Notes: generated from the sequence alone by a model not told the origin. A stretch of 18,143 nucleotides of DNA from Thermaerobacter marianensis (GCA_020723785.1 DYIH01000008.1:1-18143); one strand, 5' to 3'. Counted from the first letter of the stretch, positions 8,105 through 14,399 are shown. A program made the numbers and translations.

Positions 8105-8945
8105 CGGCAACACCTCCGAGTTCGGCCAGGGCTTGCTGGCGCTGTTCCGCGTTGGGCGCGACTCCATGCCACTCGACGGCGTTCTCCATGAAGGAAACAC
8201 CTTTGCCCTTGACGGTGCGGGCGATGATCGCCGTTGGCTTGCCCCGAACAGCGGCGGCCTCGTCCAGGGCGGCCAGGATCTCCGGGAAGGAGTGGCCGTC
8301 GATCTCCAGGGTGTGCCAGCCGAAGGCCGACCACTTATCGGGCAGCGGATCAAGGCCCATGACCTCCTCGGTCGGGCCGTCGATCTGCAGGCCGTTGCGG
8401 TCGACGATGGCCACCAGGTTGTCGAGCCGGTAGTGGGCCGCGCTCATCGCCGCCTCCCAGACCTGGCCCTCCTGACACTCGCCGTCGCCCAACAGGGCGT
8501 AGACCCGGTAACCCCGGCCGTCGATCTTGCCGGCCAGGGCCATGCCCACGGCCATGGAGAAGCCTTGGCCCAGGGAACCGGCGCTGGCCTCCACGCCCGG
8601 CACCTTGTTCATGTCCGGGTGCCCCTGCAGCCGGGAATGAAGCTTGCGGAAAGTCTCCAGTTCGTCGACCGGGATGAAGCCCTTCTCCGCCAGGGCGGCG
8701 TAGAGGACGGGGCAACAGTGCCCCTTGGACAGGACGAACCGGTCACGGTCCGGGTTTTTCGGGTTTTGCGGGTCGAGGCCGCGCATGACGCGGAAGTAAA
8801 GGGCGGCCACGATGTCGGCCGCCGACAGGGAGCCGCCCGGGTGTCCGGAATTGGCCGCCGCCGTCATGTTCACCACGTGCCGACGCAGGGCACGGGCCTT
8901 TTCCTCGAGGTCGCGGTAGCCCACCGCTTCAGCCTTGAGCGACAT
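8094..8945 (-). CDS. Transketolase, N-terminal subunit
   Basis: This 283-residue protein holds the thiamine diphosphate-binding half of a split transketolase. The TPP/Mg motif is GDGECQEGQVWEAAM (G153-D154-G155) continuing to VDRN (N184). Catalytic-site histidines appear in NSGHPGG (H35), SKGHCC (H76) and LQGHPD (H109). It pairs with the C subunit encoded directly downstream, in the cytoplasm, and serves the non-oxidative pentose phosphate or Calvin-type rearrangements. Length is normal for N subunits (about 270-285). The ATG at 8945 lies inside the end of the phosphoribulokinase gene (17-nt overlap), so translational coupling is likely; the nearest ribosome binding site is only moderate. Confidence 0.95.
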   Translation of the reverse strand: MSLKAEAVGYRDLEEKARALRRHVVNMTAAANSGHPGGSLSAADIVAALYFRVMRGLDPQNPKNPDRDRFVLSKGHCCPVLYAALAEKGFIPVDELETFRKLHSRLQGHPDMNKVPGVEASAGSLGQGFSMAVGMALAGKIDGRGYRVYALLGDGECQEGQVWEAAMSAAHYRLDNLVAIVDRNGLQIDGPTEEVMGLDPLPDKWSAFGWHTLEIDGHSFPEILAALDEAAAVRGKPTAIIARTVKGKGVSFMENAVEWHGVAPNAEQRQQALAELGGVAGEH

Positions 8946-9813
8946 AGCTCGACACCACCCCTGCGTGTTGGCGGCAGGCCAGGATGCGCCAGGTCACCAG
9001 CACGTGGCTCAGGGCCACCGCGTCGTAGATATCGTGCCGCTGCGGGATATCGGTGGCGCCGAGGGCGGCCAGCAGGGCGGCAACCGTCTCCGCCGGCACC
9101 GGCTCGGCCACCTCGAGCACCTCGAACCCGGGCAGCATCGTCGCTACCATGCGGATGCCCAAGCGGCTGCGCCAGCCGTCCTGGGACAGCCGGGAAGCTA
9201 TGCTGTTGGGCGACGGCTTCTCGGCCAGCAGGACCTTGATCGTCTCCTTGGTCTCATCCTTGGGCGCCAGGGTGATGATCAGGTCGGCGAAGCGCTTCTG
9301 TGGCTCGATGTAGGCGACGATATCCGGCTGGCGCTGGGCGATCTCGGCCTTGACCTGTTCGATCGTGTGGCCGCGGTCCTGGACGTCGCGCTTGATCTTC
9401 CAGTGGAGCTTGAGTTCCGGGTCCGTGTCGAAGTAGACCTTGAGATCCAGCGACACGCGGATGGATTCGTAATAGAGGGGATGCAGTCCCTCCAGGATCA
9501 CGAACTCCCCGGGAGTGACCTCCTCGTCCGGGTCGAAGGTGCCCGTGCTATGGTTGTACACCGGCTTGACGATGGTTTCCCCGCGCTTCATCTGCAGGGC
9601 GTGGTCGGCCACCAGGCCCAGGTCGTTGCAGCGGGGGTTCAGCGGGGTGATCCCCACGGCCTTGCGCTGGGCCCGGTCCAGGGTGTGGTAGTCGTCCAGG
9701 CCGATGACGGTGACGCGTTCGGGGCCGAGCAGCGAGGTCAGGGCTTTGACATAGGTCGACTTGCCCGCTCCGCTGTCCCCGGCGAATCCGATCAGTGTGG
9801 TACGTTTTTGCAT
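8929..9813 (-). CDS. prk: Phosphoribulokinase, cyanobacterial/plant-like class
   Basis: This 294-residue kinase should phosphorylate ribulose 5-phosphate to ribulose 1,5-bisphosphate. Motifs are the P-loop GDSGAGKST (residues 12-20), the catalytic LDDYHTLDR (39-47), PLNPRCNDLG, KPVYNHSTGTFDP, the Walker-B-like VILEGLHPLY (E108), KIKRDVQDRGH and YIEPQKRFADL. These fit class II phosphoribulokinase and distinguish it from uridine kinase. The redox-regulatory Cys pair of plant and cyanobacterial enzymes is absent: those positions hold Ala16 and Gly38, and only two other Cys exist (62 and 280). The C-terminus is shorter than in chloroplast enzymes. The start ATG has GGAG 8 nt upstream and lies within the end of the transaldolase gene (22-nt overlap). 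The neighbours are transaldolase and transketolase. No RuBisCO gene is in the window. Confidence 0.9.
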   Translation of the reverse strand: MQKRTTLIGFAGDSGAGKSTYVKALTSLLGPERVTVIGLDDYHTLDRAQRKAVGITPLNPRCNDLGLVADHALQMKRGETIVKPVYNHSTGTFDPDEEVTPGEFVILEGLHPLYYESIRVSLDLKVYFDTDPELKLHWKIKRDVQDRGHTIEQVKAEIAQRQPDIVAYIEPQKRFADLIITLAPKDETKETIKVLLAEKPSPNSIASRLSQDGWRSRLGIRMVATMLPGFEVLEVAEPVPAETVAALLAALGATDIPQRHDIYDAVALSHVLVTWRILACRQHAGVVSSYVAQG

Positions 9814-10559
9814 TGGCCGGCTCCTTCCCCGATCGTTGTTTCTTGAGCATTCGTGGCGCCTGGAACCCGCAGTTCCCGCTTGGAGCCTCGATCCGACGCC
9901 GTGGCCCGATGGGAAGCCCCAACGGCCCCCCAGTCGGCCAGGAAACGCTCGATACCGGCATCCGTGAGGGGATGGCGGATCATCTGCTCCAGAACCTTGA
10001 AGGGCACGGTCGCGATGTGGGCGCCGGCCCGGGCTGCCTCGACGACGTGAAGCGGGTGCCTGATGCTGGCGGCGATGATCTCGGTTGCGATGCGGTGGAT
10101 GCGAAAGATATCCGCCAGTTCACGGATGAGACGCATGCCGTCTGCCGCCAGGTCATCCAACCGGCCCACGAACGGACTGATGTACGTCGCACCGGCCCTT
10201 GCCGCGAGGATCCCCTGGGCCGCGGAAAATACCAGGGTCACATTCGTACTGATGCCTTCCTTATTGAGTTGATGAACGGCTTCCAGGCCGGCCGCCGTCA
10301 TCGGAATCTTCACCGTCACCCGAGGCGACCAGCGGGCATAGCGGCGGCCTTCATCGATCATGCCACCGGCGTCCGTGGCCAGGACCTCGACGTTGACGGG
10401 GCCGTCGACGCGGCCGGCGATGGCGGCGACGGCCTGCCCGGGGTCGCTGACCCCGGCCCGGGCCATCAGGCTGGGGTTGGTGGTCACGCCGCCCAACACG
10501 CCCCAGCGCGCCGCGGCCGAGATTTCGACCAGGTCGGCGGAATCGATGAAGAGTTGCAC
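9792..10559 (-). CDS. Transaldolase, short (TalC/FSA-fold) type, with C-terminal extension
   Basis: This 255-residue cytoplasmic enzyme transfers a dihydroxyacetone unit between sugar phosphates. The beta-barrel motifs are FIDSAD (residues 5-10), GVTTNPSL, the Schiff-base lysine in TVKIPMT (K84), STNVTLVFSA, and SPFVGRLDD. The Phe at position 130 is the transaldolase residue; fructose-6-phosphate aldolases have Tyr there. Family members usually end soon after FLADW, at about 215 residues. Here about 42 low-complexity residues follow and run 22 nt into the phosphoribulokinase gene, as if an earlier stop had been lost. The GTG start follows GGGAGGG at 5 nt. It is the first gene of the operon, about 108 nt downstream of the predicted transcription start. 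Confidence 0.93.
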   Translation of the reverse strand: MQLFIDSADLVEISAAARWGVLGGVTTNPSLMARAGVSDPGQAVAAIAGRVDGPVNVEVLATDAGGMIDEGRRYARWSPRVTVKIPMTAAGLEAVHQLNKEGISTNVTLVFSAAQGILAARAGATYISPFVGRLDDLAADGMRLIRELADIFRIHRIATEIIAASIRHPLHVVEAARAGAHIATVPFKVLEQMIRHPLTDAGIERFLADWGAVGASHRATASDRGSKRELRVPGATNAQETTIGEGAGQCKNVPH

Positions 10560-10605
10560 CCAAGCCCTCCCTTGTGAATCCGCAACGAAACGAGAAGATG
10601 CCTGC

Positions 10606-10644
10606 GAGGGGGTCCGTCTATCCCCTCAATGAATCGAGGGGGAT
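10606..10644 (-). promoter_or_regulatory. Switch-like leader of the transaldolase operon
   Basis: In the minus-strand mRNA three elements follow one another: CCCCCTC (10642-10636), GAGGGG (10627-10622) and CCCCCTC (10612-10606). The middle one can pair with either outer copy but not both. The first pairing extends to ATC/GAT ends with one bulge. Either CCCTC could also pair with GAGGG in the transaldolase ribosome binding site. This is the architecture of a two-state leader, but no known riboswitch is recognised. Confidence 0.35.
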
Positions 10645-10666
10645 TACGGCCCGCTCACGCTCCCCC

Positions 10667-10688
10667 GTTTCCCTAATATAAGGGAAAC
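10667..10688. promoter_or_regulatory. Operator candidate GTTTCCCT-N6-AGGGAAAC over the -10 box
   Basis: Two perfect 8-bp inverted arms flank a 6-bp centre that is exactly the -10 hexamer of the transaldolase operon promoter. A dimeric protein bound here would block RNA polymerase, so a repressor site is the simplest reading. The regulator is unknown; the LytTR protein of the same operon is not an obvious match, since LytTR sites are typically direct repeats. Confidence 0.6.
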
Positions 10689-10703
10689 CGTTCCGGTAAT
10701 CAA
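10675..10703 (-). promoter_or_regulatory. Sigma-A promoter of the transaldolase-prk-transketolase operon
   Basis: On the minus strand TTGATT (10703-10698; 4/6 match to the -35) is followed by an exact 17-bp spacer and TATATT (10680-10675; 5/6 match to the -10). Transcription would start near 10668, giving a leader of about 108 nt before the transaldolase GTG. Confidence 0.7.
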
Positions 10704-10927
10704 TGAGTATGGTGCCAAAAGCATATCGCCACCGGTGGACTGCTGTCAACGTGAGATGAGAGGCGCTGCTCGGCGGGGAACGGGGTGTCGCCCGGCCTCG
10801 GCCACCCCTGAACAACGGTTCACCGGGGATTACCGGCGGCCCACGGCCTTTTTGCGCCCGGCGAATTGTCGTTAAGAGACGGTGAACGGCCTTCCGGTCC
10901 CCGGCTTTGCTATTCGCGTCCAGTTGT

Positions 10928-10940
10928 ATGCAACTTGCAT
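10928..10940. promoter_or_regulatory. Palindrome ATGCAA-C-TTGCAT upstream of nuoF
   Basis: This perfect 13-bp odd palindrome in a locally AT-rich stretch lies about 175 bp before the nuoF-like gene. TTGCAT occurs again at 10971-10976. It could be a regulator site for either divergent unit; the protein is unknown. Confidence 0.3.
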
Positions 10941-11007
10941 CCCCCGGAATTACTATTCACGGTCCAAGTATTGCATTTTCGTGCTAGATCCCATAGTTTT
11001 GTTGGCG

Positions 11008-11079
11008 TGAGGGGACTACGTCCTCTTGAGGGGTTTCCGCAAGCCGGTGGTACCCGGTTGGCGGGGATGCCGCAAGAGG
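11008..11079 (+). promoter_or_regulatory. Foldable leader with two exclusive pairings upstream of nuoF
   Basis: CCTCTTG (11022-11028) can close a long stem with CAAGAGG (11073-11079). Enclosed is an 11-position stem, CCGCAAGCCGG (11037-11047) with CCGGTTGGCGG (11054-11064), with one mismatch and one wobble. The same CCTCTTG region can instead fold back on GAGGGGAC (11009-11016) around a TAC loop. The two folds exclude each other. The sequence CCGCAAG also occurs twice. I do not recognise a known riboswitch family. Confidence 0.4.
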
Positions 11080-11115
11080 TTGAAAAGCTGGGGATGAGAC
11101 CACAGAAACGGAGCG

Positions 11116-12387
11116 ATGTCGGTGTCTAGCGTACACAAAAGGGTGTTGCTCGCGGACCTCGGCAACCCCGACGCATCCCTGAGACCCTACGAAACCGTCA
11201 AGCATGTACTGCGGCAGGTATCGCCGGCCGACGTGGTCAGATGCATAGCCGATTCGGGCCTGCGCGGCCGCGGCGGCGCGGGTTTCCCCGCCGGGATCAA
11301 GTGGCGGGCCGTCGCCCAGGAACTCTCTGACATCAAATATATCGTGGCCAACGGCGCCGAGGGCGAACCCGGCACCTACAAAGATCGTTACCTGATGAAG
11401 CACCTTCCGCACCTCGTCATAGCCGGCATGATCATCGCCGCGCGCGCGGTGGGAGCCAGAAAGGGTTACATTTATATACATCACGAAGCCGAGGATTGCA
11501 TGGCCGCCATCCGGGCTGCCCTGGACGAGGCCCGCCGGCTGGGCTATCTAGGCGAGGATATCCTGGGGTCCGGCTTCAGCCTGGACTTGGACGTTCATAT
11601 GGCCGGCGTCGGTTACGTGGCCGGCGAGGAGACGGCCGTGCTGCAGTTCATCGAGGGCAAGCCCGCGATGCCCCGCGCCAAGCCCCCGTATCCCACGACC
11701 AAGGGGTTGTGGGAAAAGCCGACGCTGGTCAACAACGTGGAAACCCTGGCCAACGTTGAGCCCATCCTGCGCAACGGCGCTGCCTGGTACCGGTCGATCG
11801 GCACCGCCGATACGCCTGGAACCATACTGATGAGCCTGAACGGCGTCCGGAACCCCGGTGTTTATGAGGTAGAGGCCGGGACGCCTCTCCGGGAGGTCAT
11901 CTACGGTATCGGTGGCGGTCCGGCCGGCGAAGGGATCAAGGCGATCCTGCCCGGCGGCTATGCCTCGGCCTTCCTGGGCACCGACGACCTGGACGTCCCT
12001 CTCGAATATGGCGCCCTGCGCGAACGGGGGAGTTCCCTGGGCTGTGCCACGATTCACCTTTTCGACAAGAACGCCTGCATGGTCGAGGTGGCCAGCAAGG
12101 TCATGCAGTTCGCCGCCGCCGAGACCTGCGGACAGTGTTTCCCCTGCCGCAAGGGGACGCGCGAGTTCCTCAAGCTGTCCCTTGATCTGGAGCGGGGTAA
12201 GGCCGGCGAGGATTGGGAGCAGCAGCTTGAGGGGGTCTTCAGCCTGACCGGGCGCAAGACCCTCTGTGGCCTGGATAAGGCGGCCAGCGCGGTGATGCGC
12301 AGCGCCTACCGACTGTTTGCCGACGAATTTGCTCAGCATTTGCGGTTCACCTGTGAGTCATGTTACTCGGAGGCCGTTCATCCATAA
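11116..12387 (+). CDS. nuoF: NuoF-like NADH:acceptor flavoprotein subunit (FMN, 4Fe-4S), unlinked to nuoE/nuoG
   Basis: This 423-residue protein matches the NuoF/HydB core. It has the NADH-binding glycine motif GRGGAGFPAG (51-60), the FMN-site segment NGAEGEPGTYKDR, GEETAVLQFIEGK, KPTLVNNVETL, and the N3-type 4Fe-4S ligands CGQCFPC (C338, C341, C344) plus C384. In E. coli NuoF the FMN segment reads NADEMEPGTYKDR, so Asp is replaced by Ala here. It lacks the N-terminal thioredoxin-like and C-terminal ferredoxin domains of the larger HydB/HndC type. An extra CxxC (C413, C416) sits near the C-terminus. No nuoE or nuoG is adjacent, and rpe separates it from nuoA. It may feed NADH electrons to the complex I core or belong to a hydrogenase or formate dehydrogenase. 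GGAG (11110-11113) is too close to the ATG, so the GTG at 11122 is an alternative start. Confidence 0.85.
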   Translation: MSVSSVHKRVLLADLGNPDASLRPYETVKHVLRQVSPADVVRCIADSGLRGRGGAGFPAGIKWRAVAQELSDIKYIVANGAEGEPGTYKDRYLMKHLPHLVIAGMIIAARAVGARKGYIYIHHEAEDCMAAIRAALDEARRLGYLGEDILGSGFSLDLDVHMAGVGYVAGEETAVLQFIEGKPAMPRAKPPYPTTKGLWEKPTLVNNVETLANVEPILRNGAAWYRSIGTADTPGTILMSLNGVRNPGVYEVEAGTPLREVIYGIGGGPAGEGIKAILPGGYASAFLGTDDLDVPLEYGALRERGSSLGCATIHLFDKNACMVEVASKVMQFAAAETCGQCFPCRKGTREFLKLSLDLERGKAGEDWEQQLEGVFSLTGRKTLCGLDKAASAVMRSAYRLFADEFAQHLRFTCESCYSEAVHP

Positions 12388-12414
12388 AGAAGCCCGTTAC
12401 CTGGCCGGGAATAA

Positions 12415-12432
12415 GGCGCTTGCTCGAGCGCC
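12415..12432 (+). terminator. Small hairpin after nuoF
   Basis: GGCGCT and AGCGCC form a 6-bp stem with a 6-nt loop, 28 nt past the nuoF stop. No T-run follows, so this is weak evidence for termination. Confidence 0.25.
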
Positions 12433-12465
12433 GACCCGAAAAGAAGCAAGGATCGCGGATATTTT

Positions 12466-12498
12466 CAAGAGTCCCGGTGGTCGGTCGCCGGGCTCTTG
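12466..12498 (+). terminator. Hairpin between nuoF and rpe
   Basis: CAAGAG-T-CCCGG (12466-12477) pairs with CCGGG-CTCTTG (12488-12498), an 11-bp stem with one bulged T and a 10-nt loop. It ends 37 nt before the rpe start and lacks a clear T-run. It may be a terminator for nuoF or a leader element for rpe. Confidence 0.4.
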
Positions 12499-12535
12499 CT
12501 TAAGGTTCAACTTGCAGAGAGGAAGATACATATCA

Positions 12536-13222
12536 ATGCGCCGGATCAAAATGGCCCCATCCATCCTGTCAGCCGACTTCTCCCGTTTGGGCGAGCACGT
12601 TCGTGAGGCCGAGGCGGGGGGTGCCGACCTGATCCACGTCGACGTCATGGACGGGCACTTCGTGCCCAACATCACCATCGGGCCCTTGGTCGTGGAAGCG
12701 CTCAACCGGGTTACCGATCTGCCGCTAGACGTCCACCTGATGATCGAGAACCCTGATCGTTACATAGAGACATTTGCCCGTGCGGGGGCAGACTACATCA
12801 CGGTTCACGCCGAGGCGACGGTGCATTTGGACCGCCTGCTGTCGCAGATCAGGGACCTGGGGGTCAAGGCCGGCGTCTCCTTGAATCCGGCGACCCCGCC
12901 CGATGTTTTGGAATACGTCTGGGACAAGATAGACCTGCTCCTGGTGATGTCGGTCAACCCCGGGTTCGGTGGGCAGAAATTCATCCCGGCCGTGCTTCCC
13001 AAGATCCGCGAACTGGCCGACGCCCGGCGGCGCGGCCTCTGGAGCGGCGAACTGGAGGTCGACGGCGGGATCGGCATCGAAACGGCGGGCCTCGTCGTCG
13101 AGGCGGGGGCCGAGGTCTTGGTGGCCGGATCGGCCGTGTTCGGTGAGGCCGACGTGGCGTCGGCAATCGCCAGAATCCGTACCGAGGGGGAGAAAGCCCT
13201 GGGGCGGGTCCAGGTAGGATAA
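12536..13222 (+). CDS. rpe: Ribulose-phosphate 3-epimerase
   Basis: This 228-residue TIM-barrel enzyme interconverts D-ribulose 5-phosphate and D-xylulose 5-phosphate in the cytoplasm. Landmarks are APSILSADF (S12), the metal/catalytic HVDVMDGHFVPN (H34, D36, M38), DVHLMIENP (H67), VMSVNPGFGGQKF, EVDGGI with the catalytic D176, and the phosphate-binding VAGSAVF. All catalytic residues are present and the length is standard. The ATG at 12536 is preceded by AGAGGAAG at a slightly long spacing. The enzyme supplies Ru5P, the substrate of the phosphoribulokinase encoded about 2.7 kb away on the other strand, and connects with transketolase and transaldolase. Its position between nuoF and nuoA is unusual, and a promoter-like sequence separates it from nuoA. 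Confidence 0.96.
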   Translation: MRRIKMAPSILSADFSRLGEHVREAEAGGADLIHVDVMDGHFVPNITIGPLVVEALNRVTDLPLDVHLMIENPDRYIETFARAGADYITVHAEATVHLDRLLSQIRDLGVKAGVSLNPATPPDVLEYVWDKIDLLLVMSVNPGFGGQKFIPAVLPKIRELADARRRGLWSGELEVDGGIGIETAGLVVEAGAEVLVAGSAVFGEADVASAIARIRTEGEKALGRVQVG

Positions 13223-13237
13223 GCGCGCTTAAGAGCC

Positions 13238-13266
13238 TTGTTGGTTTGCGATCAGCTTTATATTAC
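13238..13266 (+). promoter_or_regulatory. Possible promoter of the nuoA operon
   Basis: TTGTTG (13238-13243) is followed after 17 bp by TATTAC (13261-13266); a better -10 match, TATATT, starts 2 bp earlier with a 15-bp spacer. The patch is AT-rich in a GC-rich neighbourhood and lies about 50 bp before nuoA. A 12-bp palindrome TAAGCGCGCTTA (13220-13231) overlaps the rpe stop just upstream. Confidence 0.45.
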
Positions 13267-13313
13267 AATGGCATGGTAGCGAAAAGGGGCTAGTCAAGGA
13301 GGGGTGGGTCGCG

Positions 13314-13670
13314 GTGGAAGGATATCTCGATGTGTTGATCTTTCTGATCGCGGGTTTCAGCTTTCCCATCGTCAACTTGTTTATTTCACGCCTGCTGCGG
13401 CGCGACAACCCACGTCCCGAAAAAGTGACGACTTACGAGAGCGGCATGGTACCCTTTGGGGACGCGCGCGTGAAATTCCATATCGCCTATTATTTTTTCG
13501 CCCTGCTTTTTGTGGTTTTTGATGTCGAAACGATCTTCCTATATCCTTGGGCGGTAGTTTTTCGGCAGGTCGACCAGGTCTTCGCCTTCTGGGAGATGTT
13601 CGTCTTCATCGGCATTCTGGTTGTGGGCCTGATCTATGCCTGGAAAAAGAAGGTGTTGACATGGGTCTAG
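13314..13670 (+). CDS. nuoA: Complex I subunit NuoA
   Basis: This 118-residue membrane subunit of proton-pumping NADH-quinone oxidoreductase (complex I) has three hydrophobic helices, with the conserved cytoplasmic loop TYESGMVPFGDARVKF after the first and FDVETIFLYPWA in the second. Length is normal. The GTG start has AAGGAGGGG upstream, though at a long spacing of about 11 nt. The stop overlaps the nuoB ATG by 10 nt. It is the first gene of a contiguous run in the order A-B-C-D-H-I-J, the usual complex I order but without E, F and G. Confidence 0.95.
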   Translation: MEGYLDVLIFLIAGFSFPIVNLFISRLLRRDNPRPEKVTTYESGMVPFGDARVKFHIAYYFFALLFVVFDVETIFLYPWAVVFRQVDQVFAFWEMFVFIGILVVGLIYAWKKKVLTWV

Positions 13671-14377
13671 AAGATCAGGGAGGAAGCGGGCAGATCCAGG
13701 CACCCGCTCAGGGAGCCGCGGAACAGGCTCCGGCCCCGGCCAAGGCGAGGGCCGGCGAAACCCAGCTCCAGGAGCAGGAGCAGATCCAGAGCCAGAAGTA
13801 CGCCGCCAGGGCCGGCAATATCAAGCTCTTCCGCCAGCTGGACGAACTCGAGCCGGACCGGCGGATCGTCCAGGAGTCCGAGCTGCTGCCCGGGTTCTGG
13901 AAGCGCCTCCCCGGCGTCATAACGACGACGGTGCAGAACCTGGTCAACTGGGGCCGCCGGAACTCGCTCTGGTACTATCCGATCGGGACGGCGTGCTGCG
14001 CCATCGAGGGGTTGATGGCGGCCGGCGCCACCCGGTTCGATTTGGACCGGCATGGCATGCCGCCCTGGTTCTCGCCGCGCTGGTGCGACGTGATGATCGT
14101 CGCCGGCACCGTCACGGAGAAGATGGCCCCGGCCATCAAAACGATCTACGACCAGATGGCCGAGCCCAAGTACGTCATTGCCGTAGGCGGTTGCGCCATC
14201 AACGGCGGGCCGTTCTACCAGGGATACAACGTGGTCGACGGCGTGGATAAGCTCATTCCCGTGGACGTCTACGTCCCGGGTTGCCCGCCGCGTCCGGAGG
14301 CCGTCCTCCACGGGATTTACATGCTTCGAGAGAAGATCGCCCGGGCGGGCACCAGGCCGGCTCCGGCGAAACGCTGA
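13661..14377 (+). CDS. nuoB: Complex I subunit NuoB (N2 cluster), with long N-terminal extension
   Basis: This 238-residue peripheral-arm subunit carries the terminal 4Fe-4S cluster N2 that reduces quinone. The ligands are the tandem pair in GTACCAIE (C112, C113), VGGCAINGG (C178) and VPGCPPRPE (C208). The core sequence RFDLDRHGMPP...DVMIVAGTVTEKMAPA is typical apart from WFSPRWCD, where many homologues have RASPRQAD. The first ~50 residues are rich in Gln, Ala, Glu and Pro and look disordered; together with a charged linker they place the CC pair about 50-70 residues later than in compact NuoB proteins. The ATG lies within the nuoA end, so coupling is likely. A later internal start is possible but no better site is evident. 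Confidence 0.94.
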   Translation: MGLEDQGGSGQIQAPAQGAAEQAPAPAKARAGETQLQEQEQIQSQKYAARAGNIKLFRQLDELEPDRRIVQESELLPGFWKRLPGVITTTVQNLVNWGRRNSLWYYPIGTACCAIEGLMAAGATRFDLDRHGMPPWFSPRWCDVMIVAGTVTEKMAPAIKTIYDQMAEPKYVIAVGGCAINGGPFYQGYNVVDGVDKLIPVDVYVPGCPPRPEAVLHGIYMLREKIARAGTRPAPAKR

Positions 14378-14399
14378 CGGGGCGGGGGAGGGGTCGCGC

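Larger units (their letters stand above)
10560..11115. other. Divergent intergenic region rich in dyads, no gene seen
   Basis: This 556-bp gap separates the minus-strand transaldolase operon from the plus-strand nuoF-like gene. I see no convincing coding frame, tRNA or rRNA. It contains the transaldolase promoter and operator, a switch-like leader on each side, and an ATGCAA-C-TTGCAT palindrome. In the middle (10782-10822) are two adjacent hairpins: GGGGTG/CACCCC with a GCC/GGC inner stem, then TGAAC-AACG-GTTCA. A second TTGCAT at 10971 and CATAGT at 10992 could form a weak nuoF promoter, but the spacing of 15 bp is poor. Confidence 0.6.

Noticed and set aside
8929..9813. Uridine kinase
   Set aside because: LDDYHTLDR, KPVYNHSTGTFDP and YIEPQKRFAD are class II phosphoribulokinase signatures.
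9792..10559. Fructose-6-phosphate aldolase instead of transaldolase
   Set aside because: The residue that is Tyr in FSA is Phe here (SPFVGR), and the operon context is pentose rearrangement.
11008..11115. c-di-GMP (GEMM) or molybdenum cofactor riboswitch
   Set aside because: Some short pieces look similar, but the conserved core of neither class can be aligned by eye.
10866..11129. Small plus-strand gene in the divergent intergenic region
   Set aside because: It has no ribosome binding site, its composition is not protein-like, and it overlaps the leader and start of nuoF.
11116..12387. RnfC-like subunit, suggested by the NGAEGEP motif
   Set aside because: The N3-type CGQCFPC...C ligands and the full NuoF core are present, while RnfC's paired ferredoxin-type cluster motifs are absent.
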